Assembly: GCA_943846715.1 (NCBI GenBank)
Contig: OX044356.1
Span: forward strand, 1,302,001-1,366,000
Source of the DNA: TMED14 sp002378565
GTDB lineage: Bacteria; Bacteroidota; Bacteroidia; Flavobacteriales; Schleiferiaceae
Direction of reading: 5' to 3'
Length of the DNA: 64,000 nucleotides
The notes under the pieces: model-generated
Databases searched by the model: none
What the model saw: the letters and a program-made list of their open reading frames with translations, nothing else
What the model was told of the DNA's origin: nothing
Shown: positions 44,001 to 51,727 of the stretch, piece by piece
How the letters are laid out: the number at the start of each line of letters is the position of its first letter
How positions within the stretch are numbered: the stretch's first letter is position 1
Made by a program: the position numbers and the translations under genes

Positions 44001-44673
44001 TCGTCGTGGTGGAGATAATGCCGCCCGTTGCATCACCATAGGATGCAGGGACACCACCTGTGATGACTTCTGTTTTTGCAATGGCTTCGCGGGGAAGGTT
44101 CACGGAACCACGGACACGAACACCATCAATAAATACTGCGTTTGCATCTGAACGGCCACCTCGGAAGTAGCTAGCACCTGAAGCCTCATCTTGTACAACA
44201 CCTGATGAAAGCGATAGAACAGCACTCAGGCCGCGACTGGCCATGTTGCGAATCTGCTCCTGACTGAAACTCTGTGAAGTCCTGCCCTTTTCAATCAACG
44301 GCGCCTCAAAGTCTGCCTTAATTTCAATCTCACCTAGCACAACATCTGCTGAAGCCAATTTGAAGTCCAATACACGGGGACGACCACCAGGGACGCCAAC
44401 TTTTTGCATGGTCACGGTGTTGTAGCCAAATACCTTACAGCTGATTTCATAGGTGCCAGAAGTGACTGGTCCAATGTTGTATCGTCCATCAAAATCTGTC
44501 ATTCCCTTGGAAACTTCATAGCCCCCGTTTGAAATGGTGATCTGTGCTTGTGGAATAGCTTCTCCTGTGCGCTTGTCTTTGACAACGCCTCTAACGGAAC
44601 CAGGACGAGATTGTCCAAAAGCAGAAAGGGAAATGATGGTTGCCAGGACAATGGCTCCAATACGATAACGCAT
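41023..44673 (-). CDS. Large TonB-dependent receptor with carboxypeptidase-regulatory-like domain
   Basis: 1216 residues. Signal peptide, then a CarboxypepD-regulatory-like Ig domain (SVRGVVKDKRTGEAIPQAQI, about 25-110). Next is a plug domain (SQEQIRNMASRGLSAVLSL, FRGGRSDANAVFIDGVRVRG, VITGGVPASYGDATGGII), and a long 22-strand barrel ending in RIRLGIRLGL. It resembles Oar-like/SusC-like receptors, but there is no SusD-like lipoprotein beside it. Energy comes from TonB-ExbBD, which is not in the window. Its partner appears to be the giant exported protein encoded next. Possible promoter at 44707-44714 (TACTTTCG, one mismatch to TAnnTTTG). Confidence 0.93.
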   Translation of the reverse strand: MRYRIGAIVLATIISLSAFGQSRPGSVRGVVKDKRTGEAIPQAQITISNGGYEVSKGMTDFDGRYNIGPVTSGTYEISCKVFGYNTVTMQKVGVPGGRPRVLDFKLASADVVLGEIEIKADFEAPLIEKGRTSQSFSQEQIRNMASRGLSAVLSLSSGVVQDEASGASYFRGGRSDANAVFIDGVRVRGSVNLPREAIAKTEVITGGVPASYGDATGGIISTTTRGPSSRFFGTGEYVTSALFDNYNYHLAGLTIGGPLLFNKAKTAPLVGYLFSGEIQHNGDGRPYSVPIYKVNDDVLADLESNPLVSTSTGLGTISRAELIRKGDLEIIPRRLNVATNSIRATGNINIKPSRKTNVVIGGRFNSGYGKSGSFSNSLMNWKTNGSYDNKDFSTFLRFTQQFGGIGDESDAVIRNAYYTIQVDYSLNLRKSFDDRHGDNIFRYGHIGEFVTTRRPLYGYGVDEKTGVSAWRKLLDLDTNVSFTASPYNATLSNYTQNYYDMVSNGQIANRINNLTNIQQGGGLLNGQGPSSVYSLFGNVGAVQSGYSYSKNEQFRITASTSFDLGEHSLTAGLEYEQRTDRSFGVAARGLWTLMRGLQNDQMRELDLNNPNLVYKDGVFMDTINYNRAIDMDKPRSFDRNLRRALGWDPNGSDQRLLDIDGISPDDLNNYGGLALFSAQELLNFGSGAYVAYHGYDYQGNLLTYNPSLDDFFNAKDLEGNNTHPIAAFQPIYMAGYIQDQFTFDDLFFNIGVRIDRFDANQPVPSDPFTLYSSRTVSDVQGMGGLSGSEIPTSMGDDYVVYVDNIKNPKKIVGYRNGFDWFNADGTPQSNPTEIANLSGGQAKPWIFEENFTDESNPDQPVLSAKGFKDYEPQVTISPRISFQFPISDEAEFFAHYDLLVQRPNAVRFNPVNYVNLQFGSLEGIANPSLKPQKLTEYEIGFRQKLTERSALKINGFYREYRDLIQSVSVTEAYPATYIMYGNRDFTTAKGFSFQYDLRRTGNIMVNANYSLSFADGTGSGANSGLSLARSGQPNLRYIQPLSYDQRHNFSTNVDFRYRGGNQYNGPVIKNMRVFENAGVNVLMTTASGFPYSRRIRAYGLTESAAPISGLLNGSRKPWQFKMDMTANKVWYYAKGKKNVELYMQVLNVMNALNVLDIYPYTGSPTDDGFLSSPQGQQSIAFTTNAQSFADFYNIAVIDPSNFSIPRRIRLGIRLGL

Positions 44674-44737
44674 ATGCTAGTCGTTTAGGTTTTGTGTGTA
44701 AGTATGCGAAAGTAACGAATTTTCTTTTGCAAAACAC

Positions 44738-44745
44738 TAGGTTTG
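44738..44745 (+). promoter_or_regulatory. Promoter -7 box of the Rieske-like lipoprotein gene (TAGGTTTG), 4 bases from the ATG
   Basis: A perfect TAnnTTTG box with CATC between it and the ATG at 44750. No good -33 element. Confidence 0.55.
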
Positions 44746-44749
44746 CATC

Positions 44750-45211
44750 ATGTATCAGTCAATCAGGCATATAGCGTTCAAACGTTTGACAGCATTGGGA
44801 TTACTCGCTCTGATGAGCCTCTCTAATTGTGGGGGCAACAGCAGCCAACATCCTGTGCCCTACATAGCCGTAGACGAAAGCATTTACTTGAATAGCCCCA
44901 GTGCCTATGACATCCAATTTGTCGGTGGGCACATGACCTTGCCAACCAAAGGTTATTCCGGTATCGTGATTTACCGAAGAAGCAATTATGGTGATGCCAA
45001 TGACTTTGCCGTCTACGACATGGCTTGCCCTAATCATGTCAATGACCCCTGCGGAACCCTTCAGGTGGATGGACTGTATGGAAATTGTGGCTGCGATGAC
45101 CAGCAGTTTTTAATCTACGATGGACAGGCCCTAGACGGTGTGACAGCATGGGGGCTTCGCCCCTACCGGATTACCTACCAAGGGCAGTCCATTCGCATCA
45201 CTGGCTATTGA
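44750..45211 (+). CDS. Small Rieske-like lipoprotein with altered metal ligands
   Basis: 153 residues. The signal ends with the lipobox LSNC (Cys27), so it is probably a membrane-anchored lipoprotein. The body resembles short Rieske-fold lipoproteins of Bacteroidota as I remember them: FAVYDMACPNHVNDPCG, a second Cys cluster GNCGCDDQQFLIYDG and the closing RPYRITYQGQSIRI. A true Rieske cluster uses C-x-H and C-x-x-H. Here I see C93-x-x-H96, C101 and C113-x-C115 with no second His, so a normal 2Fe-2S centre is unlikely. It may bind another metal or none. Confidence 0.62.
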   Translation: MYQSIRHIAFKRLTALGLLALMSLSNCGGNSSQHPVPYIAVDESIYLNSPSAYDIQFVGGHMTLPTKGYSGIVIYRRSNYGDANDFAVYDMACPNHVNDPCGTLQVDGLYGNCGCDDQQFLIYDGQALDGVTAWGLRPYRITYQGQSIRITGY

Positions 45212-45219
45212 TTCGGCAG

Positions 45220-46320
45220 CTAAGAAACCGCTGCCATTTGGCCCATGTTTTTGAGCTGACGGACGTGCGACTGAAAGGCTGAAGCAAAGCTGCCTAAGTC
45301 ATTGTATGTCACCTGAAATTCATCACAGACTTCCCGTACAATTTTTGAAATATCTGGGTAGTGGACATGGGAAACCTTCGGGAAGAGGTGGTGCTCAATT
45401 TGAAAATTCAACCCCCCAAGAAACCACGTGATGAATCGGCTCTTTGTGGCAAAATTGGCGGTGGTCCTGACTTGATGAATAGCCCACTCAACCGGACTTT
45501 CAAAAGACGGGTTTTCACGCACGTCGGCAAAATGGGTTTCTTCCACCACATGAGCCAACTGGAACACCACTGACAAGGTTACCCCTGCTGCAACGACCAT
45601 CATTGCGAAGCCTGCTAACCAAGGGAAAAAGCCCAACTGAATGATTGGGAAAACAAAGAAAGTGCCAAAATGGAATATTTTCCAAGCCCAAAAACCTGCA
45701 TGTTGCCCGAAAGTCAAAGGCTGCATTGGCACCGTGCCAATCTTCTGCGAAAAGTACTTTTCATAGTCCGTCCAAATGACCCAATAGATGAAAAGCATGG
45801 CATAGAGCAGGAGGAAATAGCGATGCTGGAATTTGTGAATGCTTTTGCGAAATTGCGAGGGAGCCATGCGCAGCAGGCCGCCAGTTTCAATGTCATCATC
45901 CAGCCCATCAATGTTGGTGTAAGTGTGGTGAACCACGTTGTGTTTGGTTTTCCAAAACAACACTGAAGCGCCCACCATGTTGGCAGAATGTGCTGCCAAT
46001 TCATTGACCCAATTGTGCTTGGAGTAGCTGCCATGTGCGCCATCATGCATGATGTTAAAACCAATGCCCGCAGTCAATATGCCTAGGATTATCCACATCA
46101 TCCACGCAATGGAAAAGGCTGGTGTACCTAGGACCAAGAATAAATAACCAGCCAGAAAAGTGCCTGCAAGGATGAAGGTTTTAAAGTACAAACGTGCATC
46201 CCCTTTTTTGGATTTTCCGGATTCCTTGAAATAGGCATTCACACGCTTTTTGATCTCCTTATAAAAAGGTGTTTCATCATTGCGAGGGAACTTGGGGGGA
46301 GTGAAGGTGGTGCTTGCCAT
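45220..46320 (-). CDS. Membrane fatty-acid desaturase (acyl-CoA/lipid type)
   Basis: 366 residues from the ATG at 46320. Three histidine boxes are present: HDGAH, HNVVHH and QIEHH. The Gln at the start of the last box is typical of front-end (delta-6-like) desaturases. Membrane helices lie between them (about 50-95 and 200-250). It puts a cis double bond into membrane lipid chains using O2 and electrons from ferredoxin or a cytochrome. No cytochrome b5 domain is fused. A -7 box sits 4 bases before the ATG. Confidence 0.93.
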   Translation of the reverse strand: MASTTFTPPKFPRNDETPFYKEIKKRVNAYFKESGKSKKGDARLYFKTFILAGTFLAGYLFLVLGTPAFSIAWMMWIILGILTAGIGFNIMHDGAHGSYSKHNWVNELAAHSANMVGASVLFWKTKHNVVHHTYTNIDGLDDDIETGGLLRMAPSQFRKSIHKFQHRYFLLLYAMLFIYWVIWTDYEKYFSQKIGTVPMQPLTFGQHAGFWAWKIFHFGTFFVFPIIQLGFFPWLAGFAMMVVAAGVTLSVVFQLAHVVEETHFADVRENPSFESPVEWAIHQVRTTANFATKSRFITWFLGGLNFQIEHHLFPKVSHVHYPDISKIVREVCDEFQVTYNDLGSFASAFQSHVRQLKNMGQMAAVS

Positions 46321-46324
46321 GAGG

Positions 46325-46332
46325 CAAAGGTA
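46325..46332 (-). promoter_or_regulatory. Promoter -7 box of the desaturase gene (TACCTTTG), 4 bases from the ATG
   Basis: A perfect TAnnTTTG box on the minus strand with CCTC between it and the ATG at 46320. Confidence 0.6.
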
Positions 46333-46439
46333 GGCCTTTGTCAAGTATGTGGTATCCCACAAAATGCCCAAGAAGCCTTATAGAAATGTGAGGCTTTTTT
46401 ATACAAAAAATTGAAATCACCTGAGCCAGAGGCCTGCCC

Positions 46440-47396
46440 TCAGAAGACTGCCTTGGCAATGGCTTCAATCGACTTGGACGATCCCATGGTGTAGTAATGC
46501 AATGAGGGAACACCTTGTTTCATCAGCTCCTTAGACTGGGCAATCGCCCACTCAATACCAACCTGACGAACCGAATCAGCATCTTTTGCATCCTCCATGG
46601 CATCCACCAAATCATCTGGTAAGTTGATGTAAAAGTGAGAGGGGATGCTTGTCAGTTGTCGCTTGGTAGCAATGGGCTTGATCCCGGGAATAATGGGAAC
46701 ATCAATACCTGCTAATCGACACTTGTCTACAAAAGAGAAGTAGGCGGCATTGTCATAGAACATCTGCGTCACAATGTACTCCGCCCCAGCATCCACCTTT
46801 GCTTTGAGGTGCTTGATGTCTGAACGCAAAGAGGGCGCTTCAAAGTGTTTCTCCGGGTAACCTGCTACGCCGGGGCAGAAGCTGGAGGGATTGCTGTTTT
46901 CTACCTCATCGTACAGGTATTTGCCCGCATTGAGATCCATCACCTGACCCAACAACTCAACTGCGTATTGATGCCCACCCTTTTCCGCCTTGAAAACGCC
47001 ATCCGACTTCAATGCATCACCACGCAAAACCAACACATTATCAATGCCTAGGTAGTGCAAGTCAATCAAGGCATACTCAGTCTCTTCACGGGTGAATCCA
47101 CCACATATCACATGGGGGACGGTGTCAACTTTGAACTTGTTTTGAATGGCCGCACAAATCCCTACCGTACCTGGACGTTTGCGTGTGTGGACCTTCTCTA
47201 GTAAGCCAGATTTATGTCGCTTGTAGACGTACTCCTCGCGATGACTTGTGACATCAATGAACTTGGGGTCAAAGGTCATGAGGCGTTCAATGCTCTCATA
47301 CAAGCCATCAATCCTTGTGCCTTTCAGTGGGGGTAAAATCTCAAAGCTGAACAGGGTTTTCCCTTTGGCAGCTCGGATGTGATCTATTACTTTCAT
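46440..47396 (-). CDS. metF: Methylenetetrahydrofolate reductase
   Basis: 318 residues. It reduces 5,10-methylene-THF to 5-methyl-THF, the methyl donor for MetH, using FAD and NAD(P)H. The TIM-barrel signatures are FSFEILPPLKGTRID (catalytic Glu), FIDVTSHREE, NVLVLRGDALKSDG, AGAEYIVTQMFYDN and IIPGIKPIATKRQL. It starts one base after the metH stop (TGA-C-ATG), so both enzymes come from one mRNA under the SAM-I riboswitch upstream of metH. Confidence 0.97.
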   Translation of the reverse strand: MKVIDHIRAAKGKTLFSFEILPPLKGTRIDGLYESIERLMTFDPKFIDVTSHREEYVYKRHKSGLLEKVHTRKRPGTVGICAAIQNKFKVDTVPHVICGGFTREETEYALIDLHYLGIDNVLVLRGDALKSDGVFKAEKGGHQYAVELLGQVMDLNAGKYLYDEVENSNPSSFCPGVAGYPEKHFEAPSLRSDIKHLKAKVDAGAEYIVTQMFYDNAAYFSFVDKCRLAGIDVPIIPGIKPIATKRQLTSIPSHFYINLPDDLVDAMEDAKDADSVRQVGIEWAIAQSKELMKQGVPSLHYYTMGSSKSIEAIAKAVF

Positions 47397-47397
47397 G

Positions 47398-50300
47398 TCA
47401 TGTGTTCAATAAGGGTGAGAGCCATTTAGCAGCCTCCTCCAGGGTGATATTTCGTCGTTTAGCATAGTCGACAAGCTGGTCTTGTCCGATGGCTCTAATG
47501 CCAAAGTACCTTGCCTCAGGATGAGCAAAATAGTAGCCACTGACCGCGGCAGATGGCATCATGGCTTTGGACTCTGTGAGCTGCAGTCCCGCACGTTTCT
47601 CCACTTCCAGTAGCTGGAAGATCAGGTCTTTTTCCAAATGATCCGGGCAAGCGGGGTAGCCGGGTGCGGGTCGAATGCCCTGGTAGGATTCTGCAATCAA
47701 ATCATCATTTCCCAACTGTTCAGCGGGAGCATAGCCCCAAAATTCCTTTCTCACCCGTTGATGCAAATGCTCTGCAAAAGCCTCGGCCAAGCGATCAGCT
47801 AAGGCTTTTAATAACAAGGCTGAGTAATCGTCATTAGCTGCTTCAAAAGCAGCCACTCGTTCATCTACCCCATGACCCGTTGTTACAGCAAAGCACCCCA
47901 GACAGTCATCTGACTGGTCAATGAAATCGGCCAATGCCAACAAGGGCTGACCTTTCTGCTTGGCTGATTGCTGTCGAAGGGTGATGAAGCGATGCTTCAA
48001 TCCTGCCATATCCTGAACAAGGATGTCATCGCCATCCTGTTCTGCAGGGAAGAAACCATAAACTGCATTCGCCTGAATCCAGGATTCCTTCACCAGGGTC
48101 GACAGCATGATTTGTGCGTCATCGAACAAATCCTTTGCGGCCTCTCCAACCACCTCGTCAGTCAGGATGGCGGGGTATTTTCCATGTAACTCCCACGCAG
48201 CAAAGAAGGGGGTCCAGTCTATGGTCTCAATCAAGACTTCCAAGGGGTAGTCCTTCAAGCTGAATACGCCATATTCATCAGGTTTTATCGCCTTCAAAGA
48301 CATGTCAACAGCAAGACGGCGAGACCGAGCGTCTGCAATGGGTAGTAAGTTTTTCTGGCCTTGTCTTTTCGCGTATTGACTGGCCAATTTTTCATACGAT
48401 GCACGCGTATCTGCCGCAAAGTCCAGTGACTTGCTGCCCAGCAGTTGTTGCATGACTGGTACGGCCCGTGAGGCGTCATTGACATGGACCAAAGGCCCAT
48501 CAAAGACCGGCATGATTTTAACGGCAGTGTGCGCTCGTGATGTGGTTGCGCCCCCGATGAGCAAGGGCATCTTCAACCCAAGGCGTTGCATTTCTGAGGC
48601 GAGGAATACCATTTCATCCAGCGAGGGGGTGATCAGACCACTCAGACCAATGGCGTCCACCTGGTGCTCAATGGCGGCATCAATGATGTGCTGCGGTTGC
48701 ACCATCACCCCTAGGTCAATGATCTCGTAATTGTTGCATTGCAGAACCACCGACACAATGTTTTTGCCAATGTCATGCACATCACCCTTAACGGTAGCCA
48801 TCAAGATTTTTCCGTTGGCTTTTGCCTTGCCATCAACGGTGGCCGCATCAAAATAGGGCTGTAGCTGGGCCACTGATTGCTTCATCACCCGGGCAGATTT
48901 AACCACTTGAGGCAGGAACATCTTACCTGACCCAAAAAGGTCACCCACCACAGACATGCCATCCATCAAAGGCCCCTCAATCACGGCCAATGGCTCTCCC
49001 AGTGTAGCCATGGCCTCATTGGTGTCTTCAATCACATATTCACCGACGCCATTGACCAGGGCATGCTCAAGTCGTTTAGCAACTGGCAAGGATCGCCAAG
49101 ACAGATCAACCTTTGACTTGACAGCCTGACCTTGAACAGAGTTTGCCATATCCAGCAAACGGTCGCTGGCGTCATCTCGCCGATCCAACAACACATCGTC
49201 AATGGCTTCACGCAAATCTGCTGGCACTTTATCATAAACCACAAGCTGGCTGGGGTTGACAATGCCCATGTCCATGCCCGAGGCGATAGCGCGGTACAAG
49301 AAACACGCGTGAATGGCCTCTCGCAAGGCATCATTGCCCCGGAAGGAAAAACTGACATTGGACAAGCCGCCGCTCACCAAGGCATGGGGCAAATTGGCCT
49401 TAATCCATGCGGTGGCTTCAAAGAAATCCAGGGCATTTCGTCGATGTTCCTCCATGCCTGTTGCCACAGGGAAAATATTGGGATCAAACACGATGTCTTG
49501 GGGCAGGAATCCGCTGTTGACCAGCAAATGGTAAGCCCTTGCGCAAATGTCAATGCGTCGCTGGTAGTTGTCAGCCTGGCCCGTTTCATCAAAGGCCATC
49601 ACGATCACAGCTGCACCATACCGCTGCACCAGTTTAGCCTGTCGAAGAAATTCCTTTTCACCGGATTTCAGCGAGATAGAGTTAACCACCGACTTGCCTT
49701 GCACGCAACGCAGGCCCGCTTCAATGATTTCCCATTTGGAGGAGTCAATCATGATGGGAATGCGGGAAATGTCCGGCTCTGAAGCTACCATGTTCAAGAA
49801 TTCCTTCATGGCCTCCACCCCATCCAACATACCTTCATCCATGTTGACGTCCAAGATTTGTGCACCCCCGTCAACTTGATCTCTGGCAACCGCTATGGCT
49901 GCCTCAAACTCGCCGGATTTGATCAAGCGAAGAAATTTCCGTGAGCCTGTGACATTGCAGCGCTCACCCACATTGATGAAATTGCTGTCGGATCGAATGG
50001 TCAGGGGCTCAAGGCCACTCAACTGCATGTTGCCTGGCCCAGTATCCTCAGGTAATTTGCGTGGCTTCACGCCCTTGATTCGCTGGGCAAAAGCCTTGAT
50101 GTGTTCAGCCGTTGTGCCGCAACATCCGCCCACAATATTGACAATACCTAAGTCCAAATACTCGCCAATGTCTCCCGCCATGTCATTCGGGCTTTCGTCG
50201 TAACCACCAAAGGCATTAGGCAGGCCAGCATTGGGGTAGGCAGAAATTAAAAAAGGAGATTTGGCAGAAAGGACCTGCAAATATGGTCGCAAATCCTTGG

Positions 50301-51042
50301 CCCCAAGGGCACAATTCAAGCCAACACTTAAGAGCGGTAAATGGGAAATGGATATCAGAAAAGCCTCTGCTGTTTGCCCACTCAAGGTGCGACCACTGGC
50401 GTCGGTAATGGTGCCACTAACCATGATGGGGAGTTGTTGGCCCAGGCGATCAAAAACTGTTTCAATAGCAAACAAGGCAGCTTTTGCATTGAGGGTGTCA
50501 AAAATGGTTTCTACCAATAAGATGTCCACGCCACCTTCAATCAATGCCGTTACTTGTTCAATGTAAGCGTCACACAGCTGATCAAAGTCGCCATTGCGGT
50601 AGCCCGGGCGCTCTACGTCAGGACTCAGACTTAATGTCCGGTTGGTTGGCCCGATAGCCCCCGCCACAAACCGTGGCTTGTCGTCAGTGCTGTAAGCCTT
50701 TGCTGCCTTGACTGCGAGCTGCGCGCCAAGCACATTGATTTCATGCACCAGTTCCTGCATGCCGTAGTCTGCCATGGAGATGCTTGTGGAACTGAAGGTG
50801 TTGGTTTCAATGATGTCCGCGCCTGCCTCGAGGTACACCCGGTGGATGTTTTCAATGATCTCTGGCTGGGTCAAGTTCAACAGGTCATTATTACCCTTCA
50901 CCGACTGCTTCCAATGGGCGAAACGATCCCCGCGAAATCCAGCCTCATCCAAGGCGTGATCCTGCAGCAAAGATCCCATGGCACCATCCATCAACAGGAT
51001 GCGCTCAGTGGCAAGTTTTTTGATTTGTGATGTGGTATTCAT
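47398..51042 (-). CDS. metH: Cobalamin-dependent methionine synthase
   Basis: 1214 residues with all four modules. The homocysteine-binding barrel has the zinc Cys in LNCALGAKDLRPY and GGCCGTTAEHI. The methyl-THF-binding barrel has FINVGERCNVTGSRKF, ILDVNMDEGMLDGVEAM and PIMIDSSKWEIIEAGL. The cobalamin module has KGDVHDIGKNIVSVVL (His that coordinates cobalt). The C-terminal SAM-binding activation domain has RPAPGYPACPDHLEK and ARYFGIRAIGQDQL. It transfers a methyl group from 5-methyl-THF to homocysteine. It needs vitamin B12, which fits with a BtuB-like receptor at the end of the window. It is preceded by a SAM-I riboswitch. Confidence 0.98.
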   Translation of the reverse strand: MNTTSQIKKLATERILLMDGAMGSLLQDHALDEAGFRGDRFAHWKQSVKGNNDLLNLTQPEIIENIHRVYLEAGADIIETNTFSSTSISMADYGMQELVHEINVLGAQLAVKAAKAYSTDDKPRFVAGAIGPTNRTLSLSPDVERPGYRNGDFDQLCDAYIEQVTALIEGGVDILLVETIFDTLNAKAALFAIETVFDRLGQQLPIMVSGTITDASGRTLSGQTAEAFLISISHLPLLSVGLNCALGAKDLRPYLQVLSAKSPFLISAYPNAGLPNAFGGYDESPNDMAGDIGEYLDLGIVNIVGGCCGTTAEHIKAFAQRIKGVKPRKLPEDTGPGNMQLSGLEPLTIRSDSNFINVGERCNVTGSRKFLRLIKSGEFEAAIAVARDQVDGGAQILDVNMDEGMLDGVEAMKEFLNMVASEPDISRIPIMIDSSKWEIIEAGLRCVQGKSVVNSISLKSGEKEFLRQAKLVQRYGAAVIVMAFDETGQADNYQRRIDICARAYHLLVNSGFLPQDIVFDPNIFPVATGMEEHRRNALDFFEATAWIKANLPHALVSGGLSNVSFSFRGNDALREAIHACFLYRAIASGMDMGIVNPSQLVVYDKVPADLREAIDDVLLDRRDDASDRLLDMANSVQGQAVKSKVDLSWRSLPVAKRLEHALVNGVGEYVIEDTNEAMATLGEPLAVIEGPLMDGMSVVGDLFGSGKMFLPQVVKSARVMKQSVAQLQPYFDAATVDGKAKANGKILMATVKGDVHDIGKNIVSVVLQCNNYEIIDLGVMVQPQHIIDAAIEHQVDAIGLSGLITPSLDEMVFLASEMQRLGLKMPLLIGGATTSRAHTAVKIMPVFDGPLVHVNDASRAVPVMQQLLGSKSLDFAADTRASYEKLASQYAKRQGQKNLLPIADARSRRLAVDMSLKAIKPDEYGVFSLKDYPLEVLIETIDWTPFFAAWELHGKYPAILTDEVVGEAAKDLFDDAQIMLSTLVKESWIQANAVYGFFPAEQDGDDILVQDMAGLKHRFITLRQQSAKQKGQPLLALADFIDQSDDCLGCFAVTTGHGVDERVAAFEAANDDYSALLLKALADRLAEAFAEHLHQRVRKEFWGYAPAEQLGNDDLIAESYQGIRPAPGYPACPDHLEKDLIFQLLEVEKRAGLQLTESKAMMPSAAVSGYYFAHPEARYFGIRAIGQDQLVDYAKRRNITLEEAAKWLSPLLNT

Positions 51043-51059
51043 GGCAGTCAGTGGTTTAC

Positions 51060-51090
51060 ACAGAAAGACATGAGGGCATCAGCCCTTGTG
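51060..51090 (-). promoter_or_regulatory. Expression platform of the metH SAM-I riboswitch
   Basis: On the minus-strand RNA this segment holds GCCCTCATGTCTTTCTG (51077-51061). It is complementary to the aptamer's 5' strand CAGAAAGACTGAGGG (51180 downwards): nine perfect pairs, a one-base bulge and six more pairs. It can also form a local hairpin with AAGGGC. There is no T-run, so control of translation is more likely than termination. Confidence 0.65.
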
Positions 51091-51187
51091 CTCATCTGCC
51101 TGGCAAATTGCCAGCGGGAATTGGCACCCAGTATTTCTGGGTTGCCAAGACTTCATAGGGCCCGCCCCTCAGTCTTTCTGGATAAAC
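51091..51187 (-). ncRNA. SAM-I (S-box) riboswitch upstream of metH-metF
   Basis: The minus-strand RNA shows the SAM-I core in order. P1 is TTATC with GATGA. The kink-turn/pseudoknot arm is AGAAAGACTGAGGGG ... GGGCCCTATGAAGTCTTGG (in parts). P3 begins with the conserved GGCAACC, has stem ACCCAG/CTGGGT, and ends GGTGCCAATTCC. P4 is CTGGCA/TGCCAG. High SAM should shut the metH-metF operon. The aptamer begins within a few bases of the predicted transcription start. Confidence 0.9.
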
Positions 51188-51655
51188 TCAGGTCAAATGT
51201 ACACCATGGGCATGTTTCAGCACCATCAAACTTTGCACGGTGGCGATGTTTGGCAATGAGGCCAGTTTTTCTGTCAAAAAATGCTGATAATCTTGAATCC
51301 CTGACATGTTTACCCGCAACATGAAATCATGCTGGCCAGTGATATGAAACCATTCCTCCACCTCTTCAATGCGTGAAATGTCTCGAACAAAGCCATCGAT
51401 GGTTTCCTTGAAATGTTCCTTCAATCTGACTGAAGCAAAAACCGTCAGTGGTTTACCAATGGCCCAATCTGACACCCTGGCATGGTAACCTTGAATAGCC
51501 CCTGTTGCTTCAAGTTTTTGAATGCGTTCATAGGTTGCCGTGGTAGACTTACCAACCATAACAGCCAACTCCTTCACAGGCGTTCGGGCATTTTTTGCCA
51601 GTGCTTCCAATAGCGCAACATTGACAGGGTCAGTTATTTTTTCTTTTTTACTCAT
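51188..51655 (-). CDS. Lrp/AsnC-family transcriptional regulator
   Basis: 155 residues. An N-terminal helix-turn-helix (LLEALAKNARTPVKELAVMVGKSTTATYERIQKLEATG, seen in part as VKELAVMVGKSTTATYERI) is followed by the ligand-binding RAM domain (VFASVRLKEH, FHITGQHDFMLRVNM, VQSLMVLKHAHG). It usually acts as an octamer that senses an amino acid. It is divergent from a PLP-dependent sulfur amino acid enzyme with a 72-base gap, so it probably controls that gene in response to methionine or a related compound. A TAnnTTTG box lies 5 bases before its ATG. The metH promoter overlaps its last codons. Confidence 0.95.
   Translation of the reverse strand: MSKKEKITDPVNVALLEALAKNARTPVKELAVMVGKSTTATYERIQKLEATGAIQGYHARVSDWAIGKPLTVFASVRLKEHFKETIDGFVRDISRIEEVEEWFHITGQHDFMLRVNMSGIQDYQHFLTEKLASLPNIATVQSLMVLKHAHGVHLT
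51194..51201 (-). promoter_or_regulatory. Promoter -7 box of metH-metF (TACATTTG), inside the end of the Lrp gene
   Basis: A perfect TAnnTTTG box on the minus strand covering the last sense codons of the Lrp gene. Transcription would begin near 51190, immediately before riboswitch helix P1. Confidence 0.75.
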
Positions 51656-51660
51656 TTTTT

Positions 51661-51689
51661 CAAAAATATTTACGGTTTAACTATAACAA
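51661..51689 (-). promoter_or_regulatory. Promoter of the Lrp gene, 5 bases from its ATG
   Basis: The -7 box TATTTTTG (51668-51661) is perfect, with TTG at 51689-51687 as a -33 element 18 bases upstream. Five A separate the box from the ATG. The region also holds the divergent enzyme's promoter, so Lrp binding here could affect both. Confidence 0.65.
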
Positions 51690-51727
51690 TATAGGCAATA
51701 CAACTAAAATTTGCAGATATTACCCCT

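Noticed and set aside
51656..51727. A third SAM riboswitch before the PLP enzyme gene
   Set aside because: The 72-base AT-rich gap has no GGCAACC, TTGCAA or GCTAAA element and is too short once the Lrp promoter is counted.
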